A stretch of DNA of 40,230 bases from an uncultured Lachnospiraceae bacterium (GCA_946631295.1 CAMOZY010000017.1:1-40230); one strand, 5' to 3'. Counted from the stretch's first letter, positions 1 through 8,502 are shown. Made by a program: numbers and translations. Notes: generated by a model not told the origin, from the letters alone.

Positions 1-251
1 CCAAACTCTACAATAACCATATCATCCTGAATGTCGATGATGGTTCCGTAGAATCCTGATGTGGTACAGACGATATCACCATTTTCCAGCTGTGAAAGCA
101 TCTCCTGAGTCTTCTTTCTCTCCTTGCTCTGTGGTCTCATGAAGAAGAACCAGAGGGCAAAGATAAGAACGCCATATACGAGAACCATTGAAACAAGTGA
201 TCCGGTTGCTGAAACCTCTCCGGCTTCACCTGTAAGAAGCAGTAAATTCAT
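1..251 (-). CDS. yajC: Preprotein translocase subunit YajC (3' end cut by window)
   Basis: The reading frame gives MNLLLLTGEAGEVSATGSLV, then one hydrophobic segment (about residues 20-38), the YajC hallmark FFMRPQ, a basic KERKK stretch, and the start of the small beta-rich cytosolic domain (ENGDIVCTTSGFYGTI). YajC is a single-pass inner-membrane accessory of the Sec translocon that associates with SecDF; this role is family knowledge. The ATG at 249-251 follows a strong GGAGG ribosome site 6 bases upstream. About 83 codons are visible and the last part of the protein lies beyond base 1. The gene sits directly downstream of tgt, the conserved tgt-yajC order of many bacteria, which supports the call. 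Confidence 0.93.
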   Translation of the reverse strand, partial: MNLLLLTGEAGEVSATGSLVSMVLVYGVLIFALWFFFMRPQSKERKKTQEMLSQLENGDIVCTTSGFYGTIIDIQDDMVIVEF

Positions 252-305
252 TTCAAAACCTCCAAAACAATTTATAGATTAATTACTTTCGGGAACACTT
301 TATTG

Positions 306-334
306 ATGATACACGATAATACATTAAAGTACAA
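306..334 (-). promoter_or_regulatory. Possible sigma-A promoter for yajC
   Basis: On the minus strand TTGTAC (329-334) is followed after 17 bases by TATCAT (306-311), about 55 bases before the yajC ATG. The -10 matches five of six consensus bases but the -35 only three, so this is a weak-to-moderate candidate. It would let yajC be expressed independently of tgt across the 146-base gap. Confidence 0.35.
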
Positions 335-397
335 ATAAAAAATCATTAAACATTAAATCTCAAAAATCGAATTTTACCATTTAAAAGCACTGATCTG

Positions 398-1537
398 TCA
401 TTCACTCTGACTCATGTTTCTTATCATCTCTGCCTTAAAAGAAGAATATCTTCCCTCATCTATGGCATTCCTAATCTCTTCCATCAGATGATTATAAAAA
501 TACAGATTATGAAGAACACATAGCCTGAGTCCAAGCATCTCACCCGATTTATGAAGGTGTCTTATGTAGGCCCTTGAATATCTTCTGCAGGCAGGACATT
601 CGCAGCCTTCTTCTATCGGCCTGTCATCCTCTGCATATTTGGCATTATTGATATTGATCTTGCCGTAATGAGTATATAGATGACCATGGCGTCCGTTTCT
701 CGAAGGATAAACACAGTCGAACATATCTATCCCACGATCTACAGCTTCCAGGATGTTCATGGGAGTACCTACGCCCATCAGATATCTCGGTTTATTTTCC
801 GGGAGATTCGGAGCTGTATGTTCGATCACATCATACATCTCTTCATGCGTTTCTCCGACCGCAAGACCTCCGATAGCATATCCTTCAAGATCAAGTTCAG
901 TGATTCTCTTCGCATTATCAATCCTGATATCGTTATAAACGGCACCCTGATTGATGCCAAATAGCATCTGATGCTTATTGATCGTATCCTCAAGGCCGTT
1001 AAGTCTGTCCATCTCAGCCTTGCATCTGTACAGCCATCTTTCGGTCCTCTGAACCGAAGGGAGAACATAGGATCTTTCGGCCTTGGCAGGTGGACATTCA
1101 TCAAATGCCATTGCTATAGTTGAGCCCAGATTACTCTGAATCTGCATACTCTCTTCCGGTCCCATGAAGATCTTATGACCATCAATATGGCTTCGGAATG
1201 TAACTCCCTCTTCCTTGATCTTTCTCATCGATGCAAGGGAAAAAACCTGGAAGCCTCCGGAATCCGTAAGTATCGGTCTGTCCCAGCTCATGAACTTATG
1301 AAGTCCGCCATATCTTTTTATCAGTTCATCTCCCGTTCTTACATGGAGATGATATGTGTTGGAGAGTTCAACCTGACATCCGATATTCTCAAGATCCTCC
1401 GTTGAAACGGCACCCTTAATGGCACCAACTGTTCCGACGTTCATAAAAAGAGGGGTCTGAACCGTCCCGTGAACCGTAACGAGTTCTCCCCTCCTGGCCT
1501 CTCCGTCTTTTTTCAGAAGTTTAAAACATGAATTCAA
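398..1537 (-). CDS. tgt: Queuine/preQ1 tRNA-guanine transglycosylase
   Basis: This 379-residue protein has full family length. It exchanges guanine-34 in the anticodon of GUN tRNAs for preQ1, the first tRNA-bound step of queuosine formation. The signature TDSGGFQVFSL (residues 91-101) contains the general-base Asp92. DMFDCVYPSRNGRHG (271-285) contains the nucleophile Asp274. The zinc site is visible as Cys312, Cys314, Cys317 and His343. The substrate loop reads FDECPP (145-150) and GGLAVGE lies at 223-229. The segment after TPLFM reads NVGTVGAIKG rather than the commoner PVGT(Q/R)ATVK, a lineage variant outside the catalytic motifs. The ATG at 1535-1537 gives the normal N terminus. yajC follows downstream. 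Confidence 0.96.
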   Translation of the reverse strand: MNSCFKLLKKDGEARRGELVTVHGTVQTPLFMNVGTVGAIKGAVSTEDLENIGCQVELSNTYHLHVRTGDELIKRYGGLHKFMSWDRPILTDSGGFQVFSLASMRKIKEEGVTFRSHIDGHKIFMGPEESMQIQSNLGSTIAMAFDECPPAKAERSYVLPSVQRTERWLYRCKAEMDRLNGLEDTINKHQMLFGINQGAVYNDIRIDNAKRITELDLEGYAIGGLAVGETHEEMYDVIEHTAPNLPENKPRYLMGVGTPMNILEAVDRGIDMFDCVYPSRNGRHGHLYTHYGKININNAKYAEDDRPIEEGCECPACRRYSRAYIRHLHKSGEMLGLRLCVLHNLYFYNHLMEEIRNAIDEGRYSSFKAEMIRNMSQSE

Positions 1538-1688
1538 AATCTAATCCCCCAAAGGATTTACAGTCAAAATATATTAATATCTTTATAATCAGATAATGAT
1601 CAGCTCGGTCAGATATATTACTCATAAATGGATCTATCTGAACATCCTTGTCAAACTTGCAGCAATATATATCCGACCGGCCGACATA

Positions 1689-2813
1689 TTAAAGATCTTT
1701 TTTAGCAGGTGCTTCTTCTGCATCTTCATCAAGTTTATGGATAACAATGCAGTTAGGTGTATTAACATGAACAAAGTTTCCGTTCATAACCATCTGGCCA
1801 TGCTCTATATCAAGCTTGAAGAATGACATCTCGTTTGATTCATGATTGAGTGAAACGAGGAACTTATTACCCGGAAGTATCTCTGCATCCTTGGGATAAT
1901 CTCCTGATACAGGAAGAAGCAGTTTCTTTTCAAGCATGCCTGTCTTCTCATCAACAGAGAAAATAGCAACGGAATTATCACCTGCGATAGTTGTAAGAAG
2001 ATACTTGTAATCCTGTGAAAAAGAAAGAGCACTCAGTGCCATATTTGCACCGTCTTCATGCTTTACTACATCGACTGCCTGTATCTTCTCAAAATGAGGT
2101 TCTTTTCCATCAAAGGTGTATTCATATACGTCTATCTTGCATGTAGCTTCCAGACAGATATAAATGTATCTGCCATCCTTCGAAAGTTTGATCTGACGGG
2201 GTGATGATTCAAGGTCACATCTGATGATATCGACGAGCTTGATCTTGCCGGTTTCCTTATTGAGCTCATAAACATTAACATGATCCATTCCCTGATCGGC
2301 GACGAGAATGTATCTGTTGTCATGAGTCATTCTTGCACTTGCGATATGAGGTCTGAAGTTTCTGTCTGCAAGTGAACCGAGTCCCTTATGGAAAACCTCG
2401 TCAGTGATCTTTCCAACGCCGCCGTTATCCTTGATATGGAGAACAGTGAGCTTTCCATCATGATAACCTGCTACCATCAGATATTTGTCTGTATAGTCGG
2501 TCGCAATATAGCATCCTCTCATTCCGTTGATAGGAGCAAAATTGATCAGATCAAGAGTTCCGTCCGGATTGATCTTATAGCTCTCAACTCCGAGGTCTGT
2601 TATTGAATAGAGGAATTTTCCGTTATGGGAACATGTAACATATGATGAATTGGATATCTCAACTTCATCCTTCTCGGAAAATCTTCCGGTATTCATGTCC
2701 ACGTCATAGATCTTGATACCATGGTTATCACCCATCGTATAAGTCGAGACGTATGCAACATATTTATCCTCTGTTTTTGAAGTTTTAGAAACCTTTTTCT
2801 TTTCGTCTGACAT
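1689..2813 (-). CDS. Lactonase-family beta-propeller protein (6-phosphogluconolactonase-like)
   Basis: A 374-residue cytosolic protein with no signal peptide. It is built from repeated beta-propeller blades, e.g. SNSSYVTCSHNGKFLYSITD, FRPHIASARMTHDNRYILVA and SPRQIKLSKDGRYIYICLE, the recurring 'x-D/N-G-(K/R)-(F/Y)-(L/I)-Y' pattern of the PF10282 lactonase family. Some members hydrolyse 6-phosphogluconolactone, but many have other or unknown substrates, so the activity is not assigned. An in-frame TTG at 2831 would add six residues. I chose the ATG at 2811-2813 because GAGGTGG sits 6 bases upstream of it. It is the last gene of the GH13-DUF5662-aroC run and starts 18 bases after the aroC stop. 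The C terminus is acidic and lysine-rich. Confidence 0.85.
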   Translation of the reverse strand: MSDEKKKVSKTSKTEDKYVAYVSTYTMGDNHGIKIYDVDMNTGRFSEKDEVEISNSSYVTCSHNGKFLYSITDLGVESYKINPDGTLDLINFAPINGMRGCYIATDYTDKYLMVAGYHDGKLTVLHIKDNGGVGKITDEVFHKGLGSLADRNFRPHIASARMTHDNRYILVADQGMDHVNVYELNKETGKIKLVDIIRCDLESSPRQIKLSKDGRYIYICLEATCKIDVYEYTFDGKEPHFEKIQAVDVVKHEDGANMALSALSFSQDYKYLLTTIAGDNSVAIFSVDEKTGMLEKKLLLPVSGDYPKDAEILPGNKFLVSLNHESNEMSFFKLDIEHGQMVMNGNFVHVNTPNCIVIHKLDEDAEEAPAKKDL

Positions 2814-2831
2814 GATTTCCACCTCGCTCAA

Positions 2832-3935
2832 TTAATCTTTATATATACGGACCAGGTTATCCATCCTGGATGACATATCATACATAAGAGCGTCCAGAAC
2901 AGTTATGGCACACATGCTTTCGAGAACCACAACCGCTCTCGGAACGATTACCGGATCGTGTCTTCCGTGTATCTCTATATCAACATTCTCACCGGCAGTA
3001 TTTACTGTTTTCTGGCTTCTGGCAATGGAAGGTGTCGGTTTTACTGAACATCTTACGATTATGTCTGAAGAATCACTTATACCGCCGAGTATTCCACCCG
3101 CATGATTGGTCTTCTTTGAAATATGTCCGTCTTTTGCAATCCTGAACTGATCATTGTTCTTACTGCCGTTTGATGCGGATGCCTTAACACCGTCTCCGAT
3201 CTCTACAGCTTTGACAGCACCAATGCTCATAACTGCCTGCGCAAGAAGTGCATCGAGTTTATCAAATACAGGATCACCGATTCCTGCAGGCATTCCTTTT
3301 ATCATGCATTCCATAACACCACCGCAGGAATCAGACTTATTCTTCATGTCTGCAATATATTCCAGTGCCTGCGCATTGGCAGTAATATCAGGCATTGCGG
3401 TAGCATTGGCAAGAACAGCACTTCTTGAATATTCATCCATATCAGCCTCCACAGGCCCAATGGATCTGGTATATGCTTCAACGCTTATTCCAAGCCCAGC
3501 AAGAACCTTTGATGCAACAGCACCGGCAATAACTCTTGCAGCGGTTTCTCTTCCTGAACTTCTTCCGCCTCCCCTGTGATCCCTTATACCGTATTTGGCA
3601 TCATAGGTCATATCGGCATGTCCGGGTCTGAACACATTTTTAAGTTCATCATAATCTCCGGAATGCATATCCGAATTTCTGATGATAACCGATATAGGAG
3701 TTCCGGTAGTTTTTCCCTCAAAAACTCCCGATAAGATCTCACACGTATCGGATTCCTTCCTTGCGGTAGCCACTGCGGCATTTCCGGGCTTCCTTCTGTC
3801 GAGAAACGGCTGTATATCAGCCTCTGACAGTTCAACTCCCGCCGGGCATCCGTCTATAACACATCCAAGTGCAGGACCATGTGATTCGCCCCAGGTTGTT
3901 ATCCTGAATATTCTTCCTATTGAAGATCCGGCCAT
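2832..3935 (-). CDS. aroC: Chorismate synthase
   Basis: This 367-residue enzyme converts 5-enolpyruvylshikimate-3-phosphate to chorismate with reduced FMN, the last shikimate-pathway step. Recognisable family blocks are the N-terminal GRIFRITTWGESHGPALG, the DRRKPG motif, FRPGHADMTYDAKYGIRDHRGGGRSS and the C-terminal HDPVIVPRAVVVLESM. Together they cover the full FMN/substrate site, with the conserved histidines in ESHGPALG and FRPGHAD present. Its ATG immediately follows the DUF5662 stop with no spacer, so translation is probably coupled. No other shikimate gene is in the window. Confidence 0.97.
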   Translation of the reverse strand: MAGSSIGRIFRITTWGESHGPALGCVIDGCPAGVELSEADIQPFLDRRKPGNAAVATARKESDTCEILSGVFEGKTTGTPISVIIRNSDMHSGDYDELKNVFRPGHADMTYDAKYGIRDHRGGGRSSGRETAARVIAGAVASKVLAGLGISVEAYTRSIGPVEADMDEYSRSAVLANATAMPDITANAQALEYIADMKNKSDSCGGVMECMIKGMPAGIGDPVFDKLDALLAQAVMSIGAVKAVEIGDGVKASASNGSKNNDQFRIAKDGHISKKTNHAGGILGGISDSSDIIVRCSVKPTPSIARSQKTVNTAGENVDIEIHGRHDPVIVPRAVVVLESMCAITVLDALMYDMSSRMDNLVRIYKD

Positions 3936-4556
3936 TTATTCCTCATTTTCCGCCTGTTCAGGCTCTTTGATTGTTTTCTCTGTCCTGCTGATCTTCTTTC
4001 CAAGGACCAGTTCCTGTCTGATCAGCTTAAATGTCTTTTCCTCGCCATACTTTGCAAGGATTCTTAGATATCTGTAGAGGCTTTTCTTGGTATTCGGATG
4101 CATGGGAACCATTTCTATACCACCAAGAAAATATTCCAATGCTGCAGAATCTGTATAATCCTTCCCCTTATAAACCTTGGATGCCGCAATGCGGTCCATT
4201 ATCATCTCTGCAAGATATCTGTCCGGCATCTCAACCGGTATCAGCACATCCTCACCGGCTATCTCGCCTCTAGTATTATAATCAATCCAGTATTCGTAAT
4301 GGTGCTTATTACGTCCCTTGTGATGCAGCCATGCGGATGAATATCCGATATCTTCACGCTCTGCATTATTTGGGCTTCTGGTTCCCTGATAATATTTTAC
4401 ACCGACAAGAAACTCACTCGGAGAATACTTCGACAGATCATGTGTAAGTCCCTGATAATACAGACCAATCTTAAAACAGCCTTCACACACGAGCATCCTG
4501 TGTTTGGTTATCGTGATGAAATGCATAATGAATCTGTATATATATGGTTTTTTCAT
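3936..4556 (-). CDS. DUF5662 family protein
   Basis: A 206-residue protein resembling the DUF5662 family (function unknown). It has the blocks that characterise it: ITKHRMLVCEGCFKIGLYYQGLTHDLSKYSPSEF near the N terminus (His and Asp at LTHDLSKY), then WLHHKGRNKHHYEYWIDY around residues 97-114. The clustered conserved His/Asp residues suggest a metal or ligand site, but this is inference. The C terminus is Lys/Glu-rich. Its ATG overlaps the GH13 stop by four bases (ATGA) and its stop abuts the aroC ATG, so it lies in the middle of a translationally coupled operon. No function can be read from the context. Confidence 0.75.
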   Translation of the reverse strand: MKKPYIYRFIMHFITITKHRMLVCEGCFKIGLYYQGLTHDLSKYSPSEFLVGVKYYQGTRSPNNAEREDIGYSSAWLHHKGRNKHHYEYWIDYNTRGEIAGEDVLIPVEMPDRYLAEMIMDRIAASKVYKGKDYTDSAALEYFLGGIEMVPMHPNTKKSLYRYLRILAKYGEEKTFKLIRQELVLGKKISRTEKTIKEPEQAENEE

Positions 4557-6409
4557 CTGCCTGCTTTACCTGTCTTCTTTTCACATGTTTTACATGCCGA
4601 AGCCTCAAAAAATGCAACGCACCTGCCCGGTATAAGTTTTTCCAGTTCATCTCTGGAAGCATCTCTTCCCGGCTGATCATCGGATCTGCTTTTTGATTCC
4701 GGACAGACAGGAACATCTTTTGCTAAATACATATCCCTGTCAGTTGAAAGTAAAAGCTTCCATTCAAATCCCTTCGGCGGTCTGGGGAGTGCAAGGTATG
4801 TTTCCTCCCAGTTCATGTTAACTGCTGCATATACAAGCGAGTTTGCGCTCTTTTCGCAATACATTATTCCAAAAGATCTCGAATAATATTCAGCCGATAC
4901 TCTCCATGCGGTATCCGAATGATAACTGATCTCAGGGAATCCGCAATTTTCGGTATCTATCATATAGAGCTCTTTATCCTTGCGAAATACTGAATATTTC
5001 TTTCTGAGAAGCACTATCTCTTTCAGATAATCCGTAAGATCTGAGTTTTTAACCGCATCCTTCCAGTCAAGCCATGTGACAGGTGAATCAATGCAGTAGG
5101 GATTGTTATTACCCTTTTGCGAATTACCGAATTCATCTCCCATGAAGATAAGCGGTGTTCCTGCTCCCATCATCAGAAGACTGAATGCATTCCTTATCTG
5201 TCTTGATCTTAAGTCTCTTACTTTCTTTTTCCTGGAAGGACCTTCCTCTCCACAGTTCCAGCTGAAGTTAAAATCACTTCCGTCACGTCCGTCTTCACCG
5301 TTTTCCTCATTATGCTTGCGGTCAAAACTCACAAGATCCATAAGAGTGAAGCCTCTGTAACTGGAAAGGAAATTAATGCGTCCGAAATCTTCCGGATTAT
5401 TTCTCAGCATTGAAAGGCTTTCTGATACCTGCCCCTCATCGCTTTTAAGTATTCTTCTCAGAGGATACTGGAAATCATCTGTGTAATAACCTATTACCCT
5501 CTTTGACCCCCGCTTCCTGATTACATCAAAATTGACGTTCTCAAGATGATCTGATAAAAGCTTGGTTCCGGCAAGAAGCGGATCCGCAGCAAGAAGCCTC
5601 ATCGGGATACCGATACCCATAAGATGGAAAGCATCCACATGGAAATTCACTACCCAGTAGCGAAGAATCTCAAGGACCTCTGCTTCAGGAAAATCAGGTG
5701 CAAAGTAAAACTGCATACAGATTTCCATATTACGCTTATGCAGAGCGCTTACTAATTCTCTGAACTCCTTAACAGGATCATCCGAAAAAGAATAAGCCTG
5801 TTTGGGAGTGTAATAATATCCCGGCTTATATCCCCAGTAATTGATCTTCTGAGTTTCTTCATCCCATTCATCAAATTCATATGCAGGCTGAAGCTCAATC
5901 GTGGTAACACCTATGGATTCAAGATGATCAAGCTTCTCGATAATACCTGCAAAAGTTCCTCTTGCCTTAACGCCAGATGAAGGTGACTTGGTAAATCCCC
6001 TCACATGAAGCAGATACCAGAAGCTGTCTTCATATGAAAGACCGGGATTTTTATCTCCATCCCAATCCGTTTCATCATCATATACGAATGCTTTCAATGA
6101 AGACACATCCTGTACTCCATATGTCCTTCCGGATACAAATCTCACAGCTCTGGGATCACTTACAAGCTTCTTTCCGTCATAAAAAAGATACGAAATATCT
6201 GAAGCGTTAATGCCGGAAACCGTTCTGCAGTACAGATTGCCAATCCTGTCGGAATCCTCAAATGCTATCCTTTTAAGCTCTTTTTTTCCTGTTTTGTCAT
6301 AAAGGATAATACCGCAATCATCAGAATCCGATTCAAGGCAGAAACGCACTCCGTTTTCAGTCACCTGTGTAATAAGCGGAAATATGAAATTTGACGCTTT
6401 TTTATTCAT
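4553..6409 (-). CDS. GlgX/isoamylase-like GH13 protein with degenerate active site
   Basis: A 618-residue protein. It has an N-terminal beta domain (about 1-115), then the GlgX block WYLLHVRGFTK...RGTFAGIIEKLDHLESIGVTTIELQP, a TIM-barrel region, the debranching-enzyme block KHNEENGEDGRDG...FNFSWNCG and the late barrel motif GTPLIFMGDEFGNSQKGNNN, and a C-terminal beta domain. By alignment from memory, the catalytic regions are lost. Region I DVVYNH is MQFYFA. Region II VDGFRFD is VDAFHLM, with Met264 at the nucleophile. Region III AEPWD is SDHLE (Asp287). Region IV THDG is SYRG, with Tyr351 and Arg352. About 45 residues between regions I and II are also missing. Debranching activity is therefore unlikely. 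The ATG at 6407-6409 has GGAG 10 bases upstream; an in-frame TTG at 6415 is less well placed. Confidence 0.82.
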   Translation of the reverse strand: MNKKASNFIFPLITQVTENGVRFCLESDSDDCGIILYDKTGKKELKRIAFEDSDRIGNLYCRTVSGINASDISYLFYDGKKLVSDPRAVRFVSGRTYGVQDVSSLKAFVYDDETDWDGDKNPGLSYEDSFWYLLHVRGFTKSPSSGVKARGTFAGIIEKLDHLESIGVTTIELQPAYEFDEWDEETQKINYWGYKPGYYYTPKQAYSFSDDPVKEFRELVSALHKRNMEICMQFYFAPDFPEAEVLEILRYWVVNFHVDAFHLMGIGIPMRLLAADPLLAGTKLLSDHLENVNFDVIRKRGSKRVIGYYTDDFQYPLRRILKSDEGQVSESLSMLRNNPEDFGRINFLSSYRGFTLMDLVSFDRKHNEENGEDGRDGSDFNFSWNCGEEGPSRKKKVRDLRSRQIRNAFSLLMMGAGTPLIFMGDEFGNSQKGNNNPYCIDSPVTWLDWKDAVKNSDLTDYLKEIVLLRKKYSVFRKDKELYMIDTENCGFPEISYHSDTAWRVSAEYYSRSFGIMYCEKSANSLVYAAVNMNWEETYLALPRPPKGFEWKLLLSTDRDMYLAKDVPVCPESKSRSDDQPGRDASRDELEKLIPGRCVAFFEASACKTCEKKTGKAGR

Positions 6410-6436
6410 GCGCAAAATACTCCAAAATTATAATAA

Positions 6437-6465
6437 ATTATACTTCAAAAATCCCTTATTTTCAA
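6437..6465 (-). promoter_or_regulatory. Sigma-A promoter of the GH13-DUF5662-aroC-lactonase operon
   Basis: The minus strand carries TTGAAA (6460-6465), a 17-base spacer and a perfect TATAAT (6437-6442), with 27 bases between the -10 and the GH13 ATG. It is the best promoter candidate for the four downstream genes, which have overlaps or gaps of at most 18 bases. Confidence 0.75.
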
Positions 6466-6489
6466 GGAATAATACGTTTTCCAAAAGGC

Positions 6490-6536
6490 ATAAAAAAAGC
6501 TCCTTTTATGCACTCTCCAGTGCATAAAAGGAGCTT
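6490..6536 (-). terminator. Intrinsic terminator of the zinc-ribbon/FecR gene
   Basis: A perfect 18-base inverted repeat (6497-6514 and 6519-6536) encloses a 4-base loop. On the minus strand it is followed at once by a run of seven T (6490-6496, overlapping the end of the stem). It lies about 60 bases after the stop of the FecR-domain gene and just upstream of the GH13 promoter, insulating the two units. The stem is unusually long and perfect. Confidence 0.88.
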
Positions 6537-6597
6537 CGTTTATCATCTTTCAAGATCATGCCGGACATAACCATTCTCGGTCTCACCGGTATATCTT

Positions 6598-8502
6598 TTA
6601 ATCACCATCCATTTCCCCGTAATAATCCCCGTATGAGATTCTGTCATATGTTCCCCATCCGGTCACATGCAATTTATCCTCTCTTATATAGCATGAATAT
6701 GATATTCCGTTACCATGGTCAACAAATGTCCAGCCATCACCCGAGGTCTCATAAGTCAGTTCAGATATCGAATTAGGAGCATAATAGCAGTAGCCTTCTC
6801 CATTTTCAAAAAAGACAAGATCGGGCCAGCCATCATTCTGGGAATCCCATGTTCCGACAAGACTCATATCAATCGGTCCGTCCGTAACCGTATCTTCATC
6901 ATCACCAAGTGAAAAGCGGACGTATCCCGATCCATCATATACCAGGCTGTATCCCGACAATTCTGCCGTCAGATTTTTGGAATCCAATCCCGGATGAGTT
7001 TCACCGCACAAAACCGTAATATAAATGTATCCGGGCTCATATCCCCATCCCCATTCAAATGCATATGTATATGACTTGGCGCCGTCATACGTGCGCACAT
7101 ATCCGGTATTGTCACGGCTGAAGCTGAAACCTGTTACGGTATTGGTTTCACCCTCATCCAAAGCCCAGTCACCAACAATCTGATCATATGGATCGTCTGA
7201 CAGTGTTGCACCCGGGTTCATGGTAAGTACCCTCTCCCAGTCCTTTAATCCCAGGCTGCCGTCATCAAGTGTACAATAAGTCAGTGCTCCGACAGTTCCC
7301 ATGAGGGGATTTATATAGCCTATAAATTCATTATCTTCAATAAACCAAACGAGCTGTATCTTGTTATATGTGCCCTCCTCTCCGATGGCAACTACGGGCT
7401 GATACTGATATGCAATTCCGTCTGACAATAGTTCAAAAGCGGGCTCACCCTCGTAATACCACATACCAATAACATCATCGTCAGTGATTGTGGAATAATC
7501 TATTTCCTGAACGACCTCATCACCATCATCAGGTTCATCAGCTGTTTCATCATCCTCTTCATCATCCGGTTCTTCCTCAGAATAGAGATCTTCCAGTGAT
7601 TTTAGTATATCGCTGTCCCATCCTGTAGCATCAGTTACCGCTTCAAGGAGATCCTTATCGGAAACGATCTCTGATACAGCCTCTACAGGCAGATCATATT
7701 CCGTAATATCCTCAACGACAAGTGTGATTTCGTCATCATCCTTAATGACAGTTATCTTCTCGCCTGCATATATCTTTTCACTTTCAGCTTCCGCGCCTGT
7801 ATCATCAAGTCCGGATACTACAACCTTTCCGCTTGTAAGATAAAGGACGGGGTTACCCTTCTCATCAGAATCGATATATCCTGACGTTCCTCTGATGCCT
7901 ACCGCCATCGTTGAAGTACGTATTTCGAATAACTCATCGTCTTCAAGAGGACGCTCAATGTTAAAAAAGATCCGTCCCTCAGTAAGATTCAGCCTCATAT
8001 CCTTACCCTGCTGGAGGAACTCTGCGCTGCTCAATTCCATAAGGGTAACCATACGCTCTTCATCCAAAAGAACCCATGCCTTACTCTCTTCCTCAGTACC
8101 CAGCCTGTCCCCGAAAAGAAGACGTCTGGATTCGCTGAGTTCCAGCTCTTTTCCCTTGGCATTTATAAGGGTGACTTCCCCGGTATAATCGGAAAGGCGC
8201 ATTGTTGAAGCAGTAAGCTTACTGCGTGCGATCAGAACGCAAACAACGATCACAAGCAAAAGTGCAAAGATTCCGATCAGCACAACAGGCAGAATACTCT
8301 TCTTTTTATCAGAAACCTGTACATTTTCATTTACAGGCACATTTTCATTTACAGTCAAACTTTCATTTACGAAAATGTTTGGTTTTTCTTCCACTGACTG
8401 TGTTCCCGCATCAGCCAACTGTTCCTCTTCTGCCTTAGTACCGCATTTAGGACAGAATGTATCTCCATCTTCAAGCTCATTACCGCATTTTATGCAAAAC
8501 AT
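6598..8502 (-). CDS. Zinc-ribbon, transmembrane, FecR-domain protein with tandem beta modules
   Basis: A 634-residue protein. Residues 1-22 form a zinc ribbon (Cys3, Cys6, Cys17, Cys20). A repeat-containing linker runs to about 67, with one TM helix at about 69-92. Residues about 105-255 match a FecR domain (GEVTLINAKGKELELSE; the hallmark MAVGIRGTSGYI near 199-210; TSGKVVVSG). A very acidic linker (about 305-340) leads to three related Trp/Gly-rich modules beginning VIGMWYYEG, IVGDWALDE and LVGTWDSQN, which look like lipocalin-type extracellular beta domains. With the zinc ribbon inside, the FecR and beta modules would face outward, suggesting an envelope sensor or scaffold; this is inferred. 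Unlike classical FecR it has no TonB-receptor or ECF-sigma partner here. Monocistronic. Confidence 0.8.
   Translation of the reverse strand: MFCIKCGNELEDGDTFCPKCGTKAEEEQLADAGTQSVEEKPNIFVNESLTVNENVPVNENVQVSDKKKSILPVVLIGIFALLLVIVVCVLIARSKLTASTMRLSDYTGEVTLINAKGKELELSESRRLLFGDRLGTEEESKAWVLLDEERMVTLMELSSAEFLQQGKDMRLNLTEGRIFFNIERPLEDDELFEIRTSTMAVGIRGTSGYIDSDEKGNPVLYLTSGKVVVSGLDDTGAEAESEKIYAGEKITVIKDDDEITLVVEDITEYDLPVEAVSEIVSDKDLLEAVTDATGWDSDILKSLEDLYSEEEPDDEEDDETADEPDDGDEVVQEIDYSTITDDDVIGMWYYEGEPAFELLSDGIAYQYQPVVAIGEEGTYNKIQLVWFIEDNEFIGYINPLMGTVGALTYCTLDDGSLGLKDWERVLTMNPGATLSDDPYDQIVGDWALDEGETNTVTGFSFSRDNTGYVRTYDGAKSYTYAFEWGWGYEPGYIYITVLCGETHPGLDSKNLTAELSGYSLVYDGSGYVRFSLGDDEDTVTDGPIDMSLVGTWDSQNDGWPDLVFFENGEGYCYYAPNSISELTYETSGDGWTFVDHGNGISYSCYIREDKLHVTGWGTYDRISYGDYYGEMDGD
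8321..8374 (-). repeat. Three 18-base tandem repeats inside the FecR gene
   Basis: Units at 8321-8338, 8339-8356 and 8357-8374 repeat an 18-base sequence. The first two differ at two bases and the third is more diverged. They encode a six-residue period of the VNEN-V type in the cytosolic linker between zinc ribbon and TM helix. In-frame slippage here would change linker length without breaking the protein. Confidence 0.8.

Noticed and set aside
1538-1688. Promoter of tgt or a regulatory RNA in the gap
   Set aside because: A TTGACA is visible on the minus strand but no -10 lies at proper spacing, and the inverted repeats are short AT-rich ones.
2814-2831. TTG start for the lactonase-family gene
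   Set aside because: The ATG at 2813 has GAGGTGG at ideal spacing. The same reasoning rejected upstream non-ATG starts of gltX (14504), fhs (34591) and the GH13 gene (6415).
3154-3579. Open frame of 141 codons on the plus strand opposite aroC
   Set aside because: It is entirely within conserved aroC sequence and shows no family resemblance; a shadow frame.
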